In this document: piece by piece, positions 52,490-62,568 of the stretch
Layout: each line of letters starts with the position of its first letter
Position numbering within the stretch: the stretch's first letter is position 1
Assembly: GCA_026874595.1 (NCBI GenBank)
Contig: CM049320.1
Span: forward strand, 6,449,464-6,513,463
Origin: Sipunculus nudus
Taxonomy: Eukaryota > Annelida > Sipuncula > Golfingiida > Sipunculidae
DNA: 64,000 nt
Direction: 5' to 3'
Made by a program: the position numbers and the translations under genes
Notes under the pieces: generated by a model
Databases searched by the model: none
The model's input: only the letters and a program-made list of their open reading frames with translations
What the model was told of the DNA's origin: nothing

Positions 52490-52880
52490 CACGTTGGAGA
52501 GTGAATTTGTTTTGATGGCGGCACTTGGAGAGAATTTCAGCTCTTGAGTTAAACTGTGATACAGGGGGGGGGGGGGGGCGCGTTGCTATAAGTAGCTTTT
52601 CAGACAAACAGAGATCACACTTTCTAGTCCCACAGAAGTAAGGTGCTGCCTTGGCAGAGATTTCCTAGGAGAGCTTGTAATTGATATCGTTGTCTTTTAG
52701 TGACCAGATGTGTTTAGACAGTTCAGTGTTTTTAGCGTGGGATCTGTTACGAAAGGATAGTTTTTGGTTATTGTATCTGGTCTTGAAATCACCTTCAGTA
52801 CACCCTATGTAGTGTTTCTAGTTATTGTCTGTTCTAGCTGTTGCCTTGTAGACAATGCATCTCAGCTGACACTGACCATT
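52490..52880 (-). pseudogene. GIY-YIG endonuclease domain of the retroelement (fossil)
   Basis: My translation of the minus strand gives CPMNGQCQLRCIVYKA, a stop codon, HYIGCTEGDFKTRYNNQ, FRNRSHAKNTELSKHIW, SLKDNDINYKLS, a second stop, EISAKAAPYFCG, RKCDLCLSEKLLIA, a poly-C tract read as prolines, then FNSRAEILSKCRHQNKF. The VYKA...YIG pair, the Arg in the following helix and ELSKHIW fit the GIY-YIG nuclease of Penelope-like elements, which nicks target DNA. Two in-frame TAG codons and the 15-base poly-C run (plus-strand G at 52,564-52,578) disrupt it. Confidence 0.75.
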
Positions 52881-53235
52881 CATAGGACATTCGTCTTTTT
52901 TTATGGCAGTTACATTGTTTTTGAGGTACATTCACAGCTTGTTTTTGAGGTACATTCACAGCTTTGTCAGTATTTAGAACCTTCATATTATGTTTGCTGA
53001 TTAGGTTAGACATGTTGGGTAGACAGCTATAGCAAATTTTCAAATTGTTCCCGTTGAATAGCCTGTGGTACCTGTGATGTTTAGGGAAGTGTTTTTCAAC
53101 TAGTTTCATGAATTGTCCTTTAATGTTGGGTTTTACATGACGGCTGTAGGAGGGATTGAACCATATTATTTTCCTTTTCCTGTTTCTTTTGCTTTTCACT
53201 GAGGGTTCAACATATTTAATCTTTCTGAGAACCCG
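52834..53235 (-). pseudogene. RT-nuclease linker region (fossil)
   Basis: The frame resumes with KYVEPSVKSKRNRKRKI, then IWFNPSYSRHVKPNI, GQFMKLVEKHFPKHHRYHR and LKICYSCLPNMSNLISKHN, followed by CNCHKKRRM, a conserved Cys-rich entry to the nuclease. A 24-bp direct duplication (52,915-52,938 and 52,939-52,962) repeats eight codons in frame (AVNVPQKQ twice), just before the Cys cluster. Confidence 0.7.
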
Positions 53236-53249
53236 CTTTTCGCTAAAAT

Positions 53250-53753
53250 TTAGTCATACATTGGTTTCGCTTTCATAAAGAGCTCTTCATTGCAGGAGGT
53301 GTCAGAAACACGCTTACTGACCATCATAGTTTTCTGCCTGATAATAGCTGGCGGGTGATAGGATTGTGCGTGGATATAGAGCGGGTCATTGTTTGGTTTT
53401 CTGTAAGGGTAGAAAATGTCATTTTGGAGGTCAAATGTTATGTCTAAGAAATCTGTGGGGGTCAGGTTAGTTTCAATGGTTATTTTTAACCAAACATTGG
53501 AAAAGAGTTTGGTCATTTTCTTAAGGGTGCTGTCTGCTTTGGGTCCAGACATGTTGGGGAAACCAAATTCCTTTTTCAACATACCTAGGATGTAAAAACC
53601 AACAATTTCGCACACTTCTGCGGCATCAAAACTGCCCATGGTGACGTCAAAACTAGTGTGATCTTTTTTCACCCAGGTGTTACCGTTGCTAAACAGTAAG
53701 CTTTTCCTGCTGTGCAGGATGATTTTGATAACATTATCTAGAATGGAGACCAT
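53250..53753 (-). pseudogene. Reverse transcriptase, C-terminal half (fossil, motif C missing)
   Basis: 167-codon frame: IIKIILHSRKSLLF-like helix, DHTSFDVTMGSFDAAEVCE (motif B region), then VGFYILGMLKKEFGF running straight into PNMSGPKAD. In relatives as I recall them, a YRDD-containing motif C lies between these two segments. Here a dozen or more residues, including both catalytic aspartates, are absent. The rest (LKITIETNLTPTDFLDITF, YPYRKPNNDPLYIH, YHPPAIIRQ, ELFMKAKPMYD) follows the family. The frame ends at 53,250 and a shift leads to the linker piece. Confidence 0.75.
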
Positions 53754-54372
53754 GGTTTTGGCAGTTTGAGGGCTTTCATGAGTAGATCTTCTGTGATCGA
53801 GGGATAAAAATCAACGATATCAAACTTTATGAACTTTGATTTTTGTTTCAGCTTCAATTTCTTGAACCAAGATATTACCTGTGCGGTATTTTGCCACTGG
53901 TTGAGTTTGGTTTTCAGTCTCAGTTGGCTATTAATTTTTTCCAAGTGCTTTTTGCTAATGATACCTATTTCAGATTTTGCTGTATCAGTCTGCACTTGGG
54001 GGTTTTGTTCAAAATTATCCTTGTGGTATTTCAAAGTAATGTAAGCATTGCTCTCGGCCATGACTTTGATGCGGTCTGCTAAGTTAAGGGAACCGGCTAT
54101 TTCTTTGGCTTCTGCATTGATAATTTTACAGATATTTTTGTCTGTTTTTTTGTATGTCTTAGTGATGTTTTCTGTTAGGAGTTTATTGTAGTATTTTTTT
54201 CGACATACTGTACAGGTCGATGGTCTTATCTGCCTGTACTAGGAGATTGTCAGATTGTCTGATAGTCTTGATGTCATTGGCCATTTGTCTCTGGAATGCA
54301 TTGTGTGAGTGCTGGAATTCAATGTTCCTGACCATTTCATAGATATCACTTTCAAATGCCCTGAGGTATTAA
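53738..54372 (-). pseudogene. Reverse transcriptase, N-terminal half (fossil)
   Basis: A frame from about 54,372 down to 53,738 reads through an N-terminal helical part, then KKYYNKLLTENITKTYKK, IAGSLNLADRI, YITLKYHKDNFEQNPQ, KSEIGIISKKHLEKIN, LNQWQNTAQVI and motif A FIKFDIVDFYPSI with its catalytic aspartate. There is no intact start; the stretch before 54,061 has no usable ATG, and truncation has removed the true N-terminus. The frame ends after KALKLPKPW. A frameshift at about 53,745-53,760 separates it from the next piece, which overlaps it by 16 bases in another frame. Confidence 0.75.
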
Positions 54373-54374
54373 AA

Positions 54375-54720
54375 TATTGTACGACATCAGTCCTGAGGTT
54401 AGGCCAATTGAAGTGTATACTAACATTCTGATAAGTTTTATTTATACCTAAATGGCCAGACAAAGGAGCCTCATGTGCCATGCTTAGAATTTCATTGCGA
54501 AAGCTTTTGGGCATTACTATTTGATATTTGATGGACCACTCATCATCAGCGCATATTTCAGGTGTTCGCCTTTTACGCATCAGCACTCCAAATTTAACAT
54601 AGAAACAAACTGGGTTCTGTGACAGTTCATCTTTAGAAACTGCCCTGGGAAAAAAACATGAAATATCAGGGTCTTTATGCAGTTCCGCGATAAGTTCTGA
54701 CCTTGAAAATGCTGCATCCT
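54375..54720 (-). pseudogene. Gypsy integrase N-terminal zinc-binding domain (fossil, truncated)
   Basis: The frame includes FSRSELIAELHKDPDIS, LMRKRRTPEICADDEW, YQIVMPKSFRNEIL, MAHEAPLSGHLGINKT and FNWPNLRTDVVQYF. The two histidines of the H2C2 finger are present (MAHEAPLSGH). The two cysteines expected just after DVVQY are missing, because the sequence switches at about 54,372 to the RT/GIY-YIG element. The DDE catalytic core is absent from the window. Confidence 0.75.
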
Positions 54721-54836
54721 GTACTGGCGTGTCGTTAGACGAGTGTTATTATCTTGACCATACTCCTCATGTGTGCTTTTTTAGCCATAGATCTAGTTAC
54801 AGCACACGAAGGATACAGACCAGGAATTTCCTGACC

Positions 54837-55214
54837 TTAAGGATCAGTGTCCTGATCAAGTGACGGCTTTTCTGTCACTATTGGTACAGGCTGTACTTTA
54901 TCACCTGAAACATCATTGCTTAGCAGCAGCTTAATTCCCTTAATAGGTAATGCAGTTCTTATACCCACAGTAATATTCCCAGAAATCAAATCTGATTTTG
55001 GATGTATACCGTGAAGCGGAACTGAAGTGTGCTTGTCTGAAAACACACCATTAACAAGTGCATGTGCACAAGTAAAAGACCTTTTAGAAAATGGCAGAGT
55101 GTTTTCTAACATGAGAGTTTGGCCTGAACCAGTGTCCCTCAAAATTCTAATAGGGGTAGAATCTAAAAAATCTCTTGAAAAATGATACAAAACCATCATG
55201 TATGAATGGCTCAA
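54837..55214 (-). pseudogene. Gypsy retropepsin (aspartic protease) fragment
   Basis: 125-codon frame containing PIRILRDTGSGQTLML, the aspartic protease active-site DTG loop. It continues with VPLHGIHPKSDLISG, ITVGIRTALPIKGIKLLL, NDVSGDKVQPVPIV and, after a stop, EIPGLYPSCAVTRSMAKK. In the intact element this enzyme would cleave the Gag-Pol polyprotein. The catalytic triad is retained but the frame is isolated by stops on both sides. Confidence 0.75.
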
Positions 55215-55489
55215 ATAACTTCATTTCGGAGTCAGGAGAGAAATCTTCTACCTCAGTTTCCTCAAACTAAGAACTGACACTGATAGTGTCAGTCATAAAC
55301 TCTTTTTCAGAGACATTAAAGGAATCTACATCCTTATTACAGCAAACTCCTCATGGGAGTCAACACAGGAATTTTCTTCAGCAGAAACAAACTTCTGATC
55401 GTCATAAGAGGACCTGGTCTCATTTGAAATACTCTCGCAAGAGTCATAAGAGGACTTAGCCTTATTAAAAAGGATACTCCTCGCAGGAG

Positions 55490-55800
55490 TCTTGAAAGGA
55501 CCTAGCCTTATTAAATTCCTCGCAGGATTCAACTTCGGCTTTAACCCCGCAAGCTACGGATTCTTCTTTGGAGTCAGACGTCACGTTGACATCTGTAGCA
55601 TCAAACTCTTTTTTAGAGTCAATCAAAGAGTTGTACCCCTTATTTACATGAAAAGAGCCTGGCTCTTGTACTATGCTATGCAAATATTTTGAAACAAAAC
55701 CAGAAGGTTTAGCCTTTGGTTTATATTCTAGTTTATAGCAGTCAGAAATTAGATGACCTTCCTTTTTGCAGTAATTACAGATTTTCCTTGAAAATGGCTA
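55490..55800 (-). pseudogene. Gypsy Gag nucleocapsid region with CCHC zinc knuckle
   Basis: CNYCKKEGHLISDC fits C-X2-C-X4-H-X4-C exactly (55,779 down to 55,738). It is preceded by a basic FSRKI segment and a Ser/Pro-rich spacer interrupted by one TAG, and followed by an acidic tail rich in DSKEE and SCEE. The knuckle would bind template RNA in the particle. Confidence 0.8.
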
Positions 55801-55894
55801 GCCTTGGTTGGATTCAGACACCGTGGATGTGGACGGTGGTGAAGCAATGGACTTGGCTGAACTATCAGGACTACTAGTACTGGGTGACTGCGCT

Positions 55895-56143
55895 TTAAAT
55901 TTCCTTTGAAAATTTCCTTTGGAACTGATTTACGTTCTCTTTTGTTAATGACTGGTTTGATTTGCTAGTAAAGGACATTTTGTGTGTTAATGAAAAATCA
56001 TCAGCTAATTGAGCAGCAATGTCAAGTGTTTCAGGATTTTTCTCATCAAGAAAAGTTTTAACAGGTGCGTTAATGAAGCGCTTAAATTCTTCAAGCAAAA
56101 TCAACTGGCACAAATTGTCATAATCTTTCATTATCATTTATCA
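55895..56143 (-). pseudogene. Gypsy Gag SCAN-like segment
   Basis: The frame begins at ATG 56,137 and reads DYDNLCQLILLEEFKRF, PVKTFLDEKNPETLDIAAQ, LADDFSLTHK. This resembles the SCAN-related capsid helix region of gypsy Gag, a dimerisation domain. The ATG is not the original start: upstream Gag sequence is missing and replaced by an inverted duplication. The frame ends at 55,895; the Ser-rich spacer continues in a shifted frame. Confidence 0.7.
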
Positions 56144-56346
56144 TTCATGAACCTATTTTTCTTGAAAAAAGAAACAGTTGACAAAAGATCAGTTTTTGCG
56201 TTTGGAACAACACGCTGTCAACTGTTCAAGTTGATCAGTGCTGCCCAAACTCACAGTTTTGATGTTACTAAACACTTTAGACTTTTCCCACCTTTTCAAG
56301 AAAAAGAGGTTGATAAATGATAATGAAAGATTATGACAATTTGCGC
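56108..56346. repeat. Fold-back inverted repeat inside the gag fossil
   Basis: Left arm 56,108-56,143 (contains CATAATCTTTCATTATC) and right arm 56,311-56,346 (GATAATGAAAGATTATG) are complementary over about 36 bp with one mismatch. Complementarity resumes after a 7-base insert (ACCTATTTTTCTTGAAAA against TTTTCAAGAAAAAGAGGT). The loop itself contains CAGTTGACA...TGTCAACTG arms. Both arms contain the same fusion of PFQEK-coding and MIMKDYDNL-coding sequence. Confidence 0.85.
56230..56317 (+). pseudogene. Gypsy Gag N-terminal fragment, inverted relative to the rest
   Basis: Plus-strand codons read SFDVTKHFRLFPPF, QEKEVDK, a segment typical of the N-terminal Gag of this gypsy group. The remaining Gag lies on the minus strand 100 bases to the left. 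The end of this fragment is part of the inverted repeat at 56,108-56,346, so an inversion or template switch has broken Gag here. Confidence 0.6.
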
Positions 56347-56423
56347 CCGGCTCGGCCAGGCGAGAAAGTCCCAGACTAGCATGACAGCTAAGTTTACACG
56401 TCAGACCCCACGCGTGGGCCGGG
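56345..56423. repeat. GC-rich inverted repeat with a 12-bp palindrome
   Basis: GCCCGGC (about 56,345) and GCCGGGC (about 56,417) are inverted copies. Between them is the perfect palindrome CCCACGCGTGGG at 56,406-56,417. The stretch is markedly GC-rich compared with its surroundings and directly follows the gag fold-back. No function assigned. Confidence 0.6.
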
Positions 56424-56494
56424 CTATGCCGTCATAGCAACGGACAATGCTAGCGCTGCACATACACATGAAAGACTGCTGCATACAATAAAAT

Positions 56495-56498
<4 letters not shown>

Positions 56499-56536
<38 letters not shown>
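56499..56536. repeat. (TA)n microsatellite
   Basis: Pure AT array of 38 bp, the last long one in the window. Confidence 0.93.
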
Positions 56537-56540
<4 letters not shown>

Positions 56541-59500
56541 TTTGTAACTTGTTGGAAAGTTGTACAAGGAAATATCTTTAATTATCAGGTACACTCATTC
56601 CATATCAAAAGGGAAAGAAAAACAGAAACTCATTACTTGTGTTTCTACAGAATGCTGAATCCAGATGAATAAATCATGTTTTTTTTTGCTTAAAGCTGAG
56701 ATATTAGCTGTTAAATGTTTTTGCATGGCGGCCATCGTGGATTCCTAAATTGCTGCCATAATGCATCGTGATGAAGTGGCTCATATCAAAATTAAAATCT
56801 GGGCATAAGGCAAAAGTTTTATGCTATTATCTGACAAGTCCCTTTCACTTTCATAGCCACCTGAATTGATCTGCCTAAATTTGGCCGTGAAACATACAAG
56901 ATTGATTGGTCCTAAGGTAGATGCTTACCCATGTACAATCGCCTCGTATACTTATGACAACTAAACATCACGTCACTCATCACGTAGGTAAACACATTTG
57001 GTAGGAATTGTTATCTAAGCAGTCACACGCAGCTTAAATACACCAGCTGACAAATATAGGAAGCAGCTTGTGATCCCAACTTTTCCAGTGTTTTGCAGCG
57101 TTTTCTGCTATTTGGTATTTTTATGCAGACATGCGACAGGTGGGTACCTCACTGCGGAGGTGAACACTTCTGTTAAAGCAACTCTTAGTTCTACAGATAA
57201 ACTACATAAACTTATACCGATAATTCATTTGTAACGAAAACAACAACCATGTGCACGTAATTCACAAGGTGACGTTGATGTGACTGCGGAATGTAGAAAT
57301 CTTGGTGGTACGCAAAGCCTTACCTGACCGCCTACCTGTTATTCACAAACTCGCCTACGCATGTTTACGTGCTTTCTACACCAGTTTGGTGAATCCAAGG
57401 TTACGATATATGTATTGTAGATCATTCACACTGTTCTGGTTGTGTAATAAGTAATAATAAGCAGCAAACGTACCGGGTAACCTATATCCATTATGTCACC
57501 AAGAATTGCCCACACAACATGTAAACTTTACAAATGTGTACCTTTATGAACCATATCATTTCATACAGTATCCTTTGGTCCTGACGTCTTAGTGGCAGTA
57601 GGTTTTTCCTTTACATACTAATTTTGGTGACCTTATCATATTATTATCTAAATTCTTAGGTATATGAAATTTCATGTTTTTTTTCTTGAAAAGATGCACT
57701 GAAAGCACGTTAAGGGTTAAAGTATTTGTGGTCCAAATGACTTATATTTTCCATTTAGATATCGTAATATTGACCTAAAATATGATGAAACTTATAAAAG
57801 TCTATGTGCTTTTAAAATGTTTGGAATAAGGAACATTTCGAATCTCATTTCTAAGATTCCACCGGCAGAACGGGAGGGCAAAGGGGATTGATGATTTTAT
57901 TTCGATATTCATATTTTAGTAACATATTTTTGGGTGGCCCTACTCAGGTCCTCCTCAGTTCCCAAACCATCGATTTTAATTCTTTCTTTCTTCTGTTGTG
58001 TTCTGTTCAAGATCTCCCGTATGACTGCTGATCATTTGTTCAAGATGAATCTTTGTGACGCAAGCAATTATATTTATTTCAATAAAATCACGCTTAATGC
58101 AGATCCAAGAATTAGGCGAACTGCGGGCCAGAAATATTTGAAAAATAATTTAAGGTGCTCATTCATCTACCTTTTGAAATAAATGTATGTGTTTTCGGCT
58201 TCCTCTGTGTATATATTAATGACCTAAGAATAATTCTGGTTATGAAAAATTCTTCCTTGAAGGATGTATGAACCTGTTTATCAACAACATGTTTGTAAAT
58301 AAAGCAAATGAGAAAAACATGTTACCTTAGGTACTTGGTTGCATATATGCGGAGGTAGAAATTTCATTTGTTGCAAAATGCCATTTGCAAAGCTCTAGCT
58401 TATTTTCAAGCTTCCAGACGCCCTTGTTGAATTTATTTTGATTATTTTGGCGAGTCCCCGCTATTTATAAACATGTATTTGATATGCCCACAGTGAATTA
58501 AGGATTACTCTTTTTTTGGATCCTTCATCATTTCTGACCAGGTTCACTTCGCGGTATTGCTGCGTACGTCGACATTAACCAACCAGGAGCAACCGTTACA
58601 ATCGCCTGCGGTACGGACCACGAAACACGTAATCCGCATTAGAACGTAAATCCACTGGATGTTTTATTTATCCTCACAAACACATTGGTATGAAAAAAGA
58701 GCCTGTGTGCAGTGATATCCACGTTTTCGGAACTTTTTTAAAGCTTCCAGTGATTGGGCCCCTTTAAAGTAAATGAGTCTAAACTTGTTTTTATTCCCTA
58801 CAACTAATCGATTCAATGAAACGAATGTAATATAATGCAAATGAATATAACATTGTTTAAGGTTAGAAATTTGAAGTCGAAGACGCAGATGCCATCACAG
58901 AAAGCTGAAAGTCAAGAGAAGAACGAGGAGAAAGGAGAGGAAAATCACGAACAGGAACAATGCTGGCACCAAAAAAACATAAAGTCTCTCCTCTTCCTAA
59001 ATAATAAAGTTCATTGCGTGGTTCATGGCATTCCGTGGGCTTGGGGACCAAGAGCCCACGGTCACGGTCCCCGGGGAAAACAGCAACGTGGCGTAGCAAA
59101 GTCGATAGTCCCACCTCGTACTGCAGGCGAGTTCGTTTTATAGGCTTTCAACAATGGGTGGAAACCGCAGAAGTTTGTGGTTTTGCTTGAGAGAAACGAT
59201 AGCGCCGTCAGAACTGCAAAACCAGTACTGAATGGTCCCAAAATAGTTTTTATGTTTCTCAAAGCGCGTCAGTAGTCACTGATAGCGGGGTGGATCCATA
59301 CGCGTGGAAACGGGGGCGGCCACACCACTTCGTGGCGCCATCCTCCGATGTCCGGGTGACGTCCATGCAACACACCACTATACAATATAGTCTTTCTCTG
59401 ATGCAATCTCGTTCTTCAGTAGCCACCTTTTCATTTATCATAAGTCAGGGAGACCAGCATTATTTGTAAGCATCATAATCTTCAATATAAAAACATTTGA

Positions 59501-62500
59501 ATAGTTTTTTCACCATATACTGATCTGCCCTTAAAAAATATGAAAAACATTATTTTATCAATGCGTCAATATAAAAATGCAAACAAACATTAAAAATGCT
59601 GTTGTTGCTGAACTTCCTCACGTGAAAATAATGTATCGTCTTACACTATTTTAAAATGTGACAGAAACAGTAAATAGTGAATTTAACCACATGGTCAAAA
59701 GTTAAAAAGAGTTCAATAGAAAGGGAGAGGTTTTTTCTTAAACCGGCACAGTAATGGTGTACTCGTAAATAAATGTCCTTATTAAAATTAATGTTGTAAT
59801 TTGTTTTGTAACGAATATTAAACAGAAAATTAAAATTTGGCAATCGAGTGTTACTGTAAGCTAAAACACTTAGGTTCAAACGTTTTACGCCAAGGTGAGC
59901 GTACAGTAGCATGATTAGCAAGTTGACTCGGGTATAACGTTTGTTTTAAACTTTAATGCGTTTTGGTTGTTGTCAGGAGGACTTAGGGACATGGCTGTAA
60001 TGATTTGAGTTTGCTGCTGAAATGAGAAGTGATTGCTGATGGCTTGATCTAATTCTTGATAACATTCGTTAACTTGTGAAAATCGGCTTAACTGGCAGGT
60101 TATGCTTCTCTCCTAATTTTTAGTGGTGCATAGAGTTGGGTGGCCTGATGAAATAATCCTGCAACACGTAATCGGCATTTTCCGCACCTTTGTTGTTTTG
60201 GCGTCTGGGAGCTGACATCGACCATTCAGGATGCTGTCTAGCAATTTCCAGTTGAATGTAAGCTCAAGTGCTACACTAGCTCAATGTTTTGATCATATAG
60301 ATCAGTCAGGTAAGTGTGCTAGTTGCCTACACGGTGAATGCATTGAAGAGTTCTGGATGAATTTATGGTAGATGGCTTGGATCGCACTTTTAATGTCTGT
60401 TGTACTACATTTTGTTGATGTTGATTATTGCACAACTAACCGTAAATCACCTTACGACTGAGGGTTATTTGATTGCAATATTTACTGATATTATGTGTGC
60501 ACATGCGGGCAACATATATTGTCTGCATTAAATAAATGGTGCCGCCGGCTGTTTTTCTGAAAGCCAAAATGTTGTATGCCACTTTTCCCAAGTAAGAGAG
60601 AAAACATAACACAATAAAACATTTAGGCTTTAATATCAAGGCTCAGAATCATAAGAGAAGGGTTAATTAAATTTGTTTTAGTTTTGTTGATTTTTACAAG
60701 GGAGTCTTAAAATTTATACTGGCATATTATATGAAAGATATTTTAATGAAAACTTCAGGTGGTATCACTTATTTTTGAAATTATCTGTAAGCCTAAAATG
60801 TTTTTGTCCACTCAGTTTTTAGTTATATGAGTCAAATTTTATGCCATGTATCTTACAGCTGAAATGGCCTTTCGAGTCTCGCCTAATAACTTGTTAATTT
60901 ATAGTGTGTGCTATTGGCAATTCGCCTATTATAACAATTCAGTTAAATGGAAAATGCAAACAGATTGTAGTTAACTCTTCTAAAACAAAACACAGGTCAC
61001 TATTGACTGCATCTATGTGCCATGGGCTTCAGACGTTTGCAAGGATCGTCTAGGTATCTTTGCAAAAATGTCACTTATTGTTTCTCAGAAAGCGGCTGCT
61101 ACCATATTTGGAGTGGGGTACGGTTTCTTTTTACCTGAGCTTCCTTAGGTGGATGGGTGGGCATTATTGCAATGTAGACGTTCTCCGACGTATTCGATTA
61201 GATACTAGAACATGTAATATAATTAAATCCTTCACAATAAATCTTATTGCCCGGTGGCATTCGTACTCTCTGAACAAGAAGTTTTTCAAGTGATGGAAGT
61301 CCCTTCGACACTGACACTTAGATGTACTCCTGCTAGGTCATAGACTGAGATCATTCTGCATATGATATGCTCAGCTTATGTTACGAATGCCACTATTGGG
61401 GAAACGTGTCGGTACTATAGGTAAGACATAAGCTTTGGAGCAAACCCAAACAATATACCAAATAAAGAATTAACATATTCATGCTTGTCAAATATTATTA
61501 AAGATCATATTTGTTTCCTCATTTAGTCTTTTCACAGTTGAATAAAACTTCAGATCACATTACAGTGTTTTACTTTTACTCGAATGCATATCATGAAATA
61601 CCATTTGCAAATTTATATGGAGTTTACGATGTGATTATCAAAACAAAATTTATATGATCAATTTTCAGAACAGTTACCTGATATAATCAGACATTGAGCA
61701 ACATCATAAATAGCCAAGGCAGAGCGCTCTATAAGGTTATCAGTTTAAATATTATGCATAAAGTATGCATTAAAGTCTCACTTAAATTAACTGCATTGTG
61801 TTTAATTCCTTTACCTTTAAACATTACACACGACTCACCTATATGACTAGAATTAAACTGCCAGTTGTATACATCAACATGTAGACTGAGATGAAATGCT
61901 ATGGATTTCAAACAAAATCATTACTCAAACACAGGTCATACGGTTGAGCCATACAGTGTGTGTGTGTGTGTGCGGGGGGGGGTATCATGGCGATGCGCAG
62001 CGCTGGTTCATTCTGTCATTGCAGAAAAGCAGATTTATATAACTCATACACTGAAACTGGCTGTTAGCAAGAGGACATAAGCAGCTGAAAGGGAAAATGA
62101 CTGCAATGATGTCACTGCAAATGAGTCACATTTACGAGAAATGCTATAACAAGGGTCTGACGCTGTAGGTCCGATAGCTCTGACAAATGCAGAAGGACCA
62201 CGAAAACTCTCCGAGAACGACCTAGACTAGGTCGGTAAAGTAATCCCCCTGAAGCCGAATGCTTGTCAATTAAGTGAATGTGATAACGAAGGATAATGAC
62301 CAGTGCACAAGACATAGATTGAATCTACAAAAAAAAACTTCGATTGTGCTCGAATCAAGGAATTACGTGAAGCAAACCACAACATTTGATAAGAAAGACT
62401 AATATTTCGCGAACGAACAAAATGTCATTTCAATTACAGAATAATGACGCCTTTAGGTGCAGTGTTATCACTCTCACTGGTACCATATTATATGGATATG

Positions 62501-62568
62501 TCGATGCCTGTTAGAAAGCAAGTAGTTTGGAACTTTTTAGATGTCATGATAGGCTAAAGTATTCAATA
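56537..62568. other. Gene-free 6-kb stretch upstream of the GPCR
   Basis: AT-rich with stops throughout. Frames of 60-102 codons (for example 58,835-59,143 plus, 59,259-59,441 minus, 59,646-59,921 minus) show no domain. 58,900-59,400 is GC-richer and holds a strong hairpin at 59,033-59,061. A (GT)n plus G9 microsatellite is at 61,957-61,983. No tRNA, snRNA or splice-linked exons recognised; undetected small exons remain possible. Confidence 0.3.
59033..59061. other. Strong GC-rich hairpin
   Basis: CCGTGGGCT and AGCCCACGG form a perfect 9-bp stem, extended by TTGG/CCAA after a 2-base bulge, closing on a GGA loop. Too short for a typical microRNA precursor. No other RNA-gene signal is visible. 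Confidence 0.6.

Larger units (their letters stand above)
51890..54372 (-). mobile_element. Degenerate RT/GIY-YIG retroelement (Penelope-like), 5' truncated
   Basis: On the minus strand, from high to low coordinates, the following appear in order: an N-terminal helical segment (RAFESDIYEMVRNIEF, then ADKTIDLY), an RT region (FDIVDFYPSI), a distal RT/thumb region (YRKPNNDPLYIH, SYHPPAIIRQK), a basic linker (RKRKIIWFNPSYS, then HFPKHHRYHRLFN) and a C-terminal GIY-YIG nuclease. Reverse transcriptase with GIY-YIG is the hallmark of Penelope-like elements. The RT subfamily is one I associate with many unannotated invertebrate proteins, and its motif B region differs from classical Penelope, so the clade is uncertain. 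Frameshifts, stops and a lost catalytic motif show it is dead. The 5' end is missing; the element begins next to a gypsy integrase fragment. Confidence 0.75.
54373..56346 (-). mobile_element. Degenerate Ty3/gypsy retrotransposon (Gag-PR-IN order)
   Basis: Read on the minus strand: a SCAN-like Gag segment (56,137 to 55,895), a CCHC zinc knuckle (55,779-55,738), an acidic linker, a retropepsin with DTG (55,214-54,837), then the sequence leading into an H2C2 integrase zinc finger (54,586-54,375). Reverse transcriptase and RNase H are not found between protease and integrase. This order is known from Gmr1-like gypsy elements, where RT follows integrase. The integrase is cut at the junction with the RT/GIY-YIG element. 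No LTR is visible. Several stops and frameshifts are present. Confidence 0.8.

Noticed and set aside
53829-54082. Plus-strand frames of 71-79 codons across the RT fossil
   Set aside because: They are antisense shadows of the reverse transcriptase on the minus strand.
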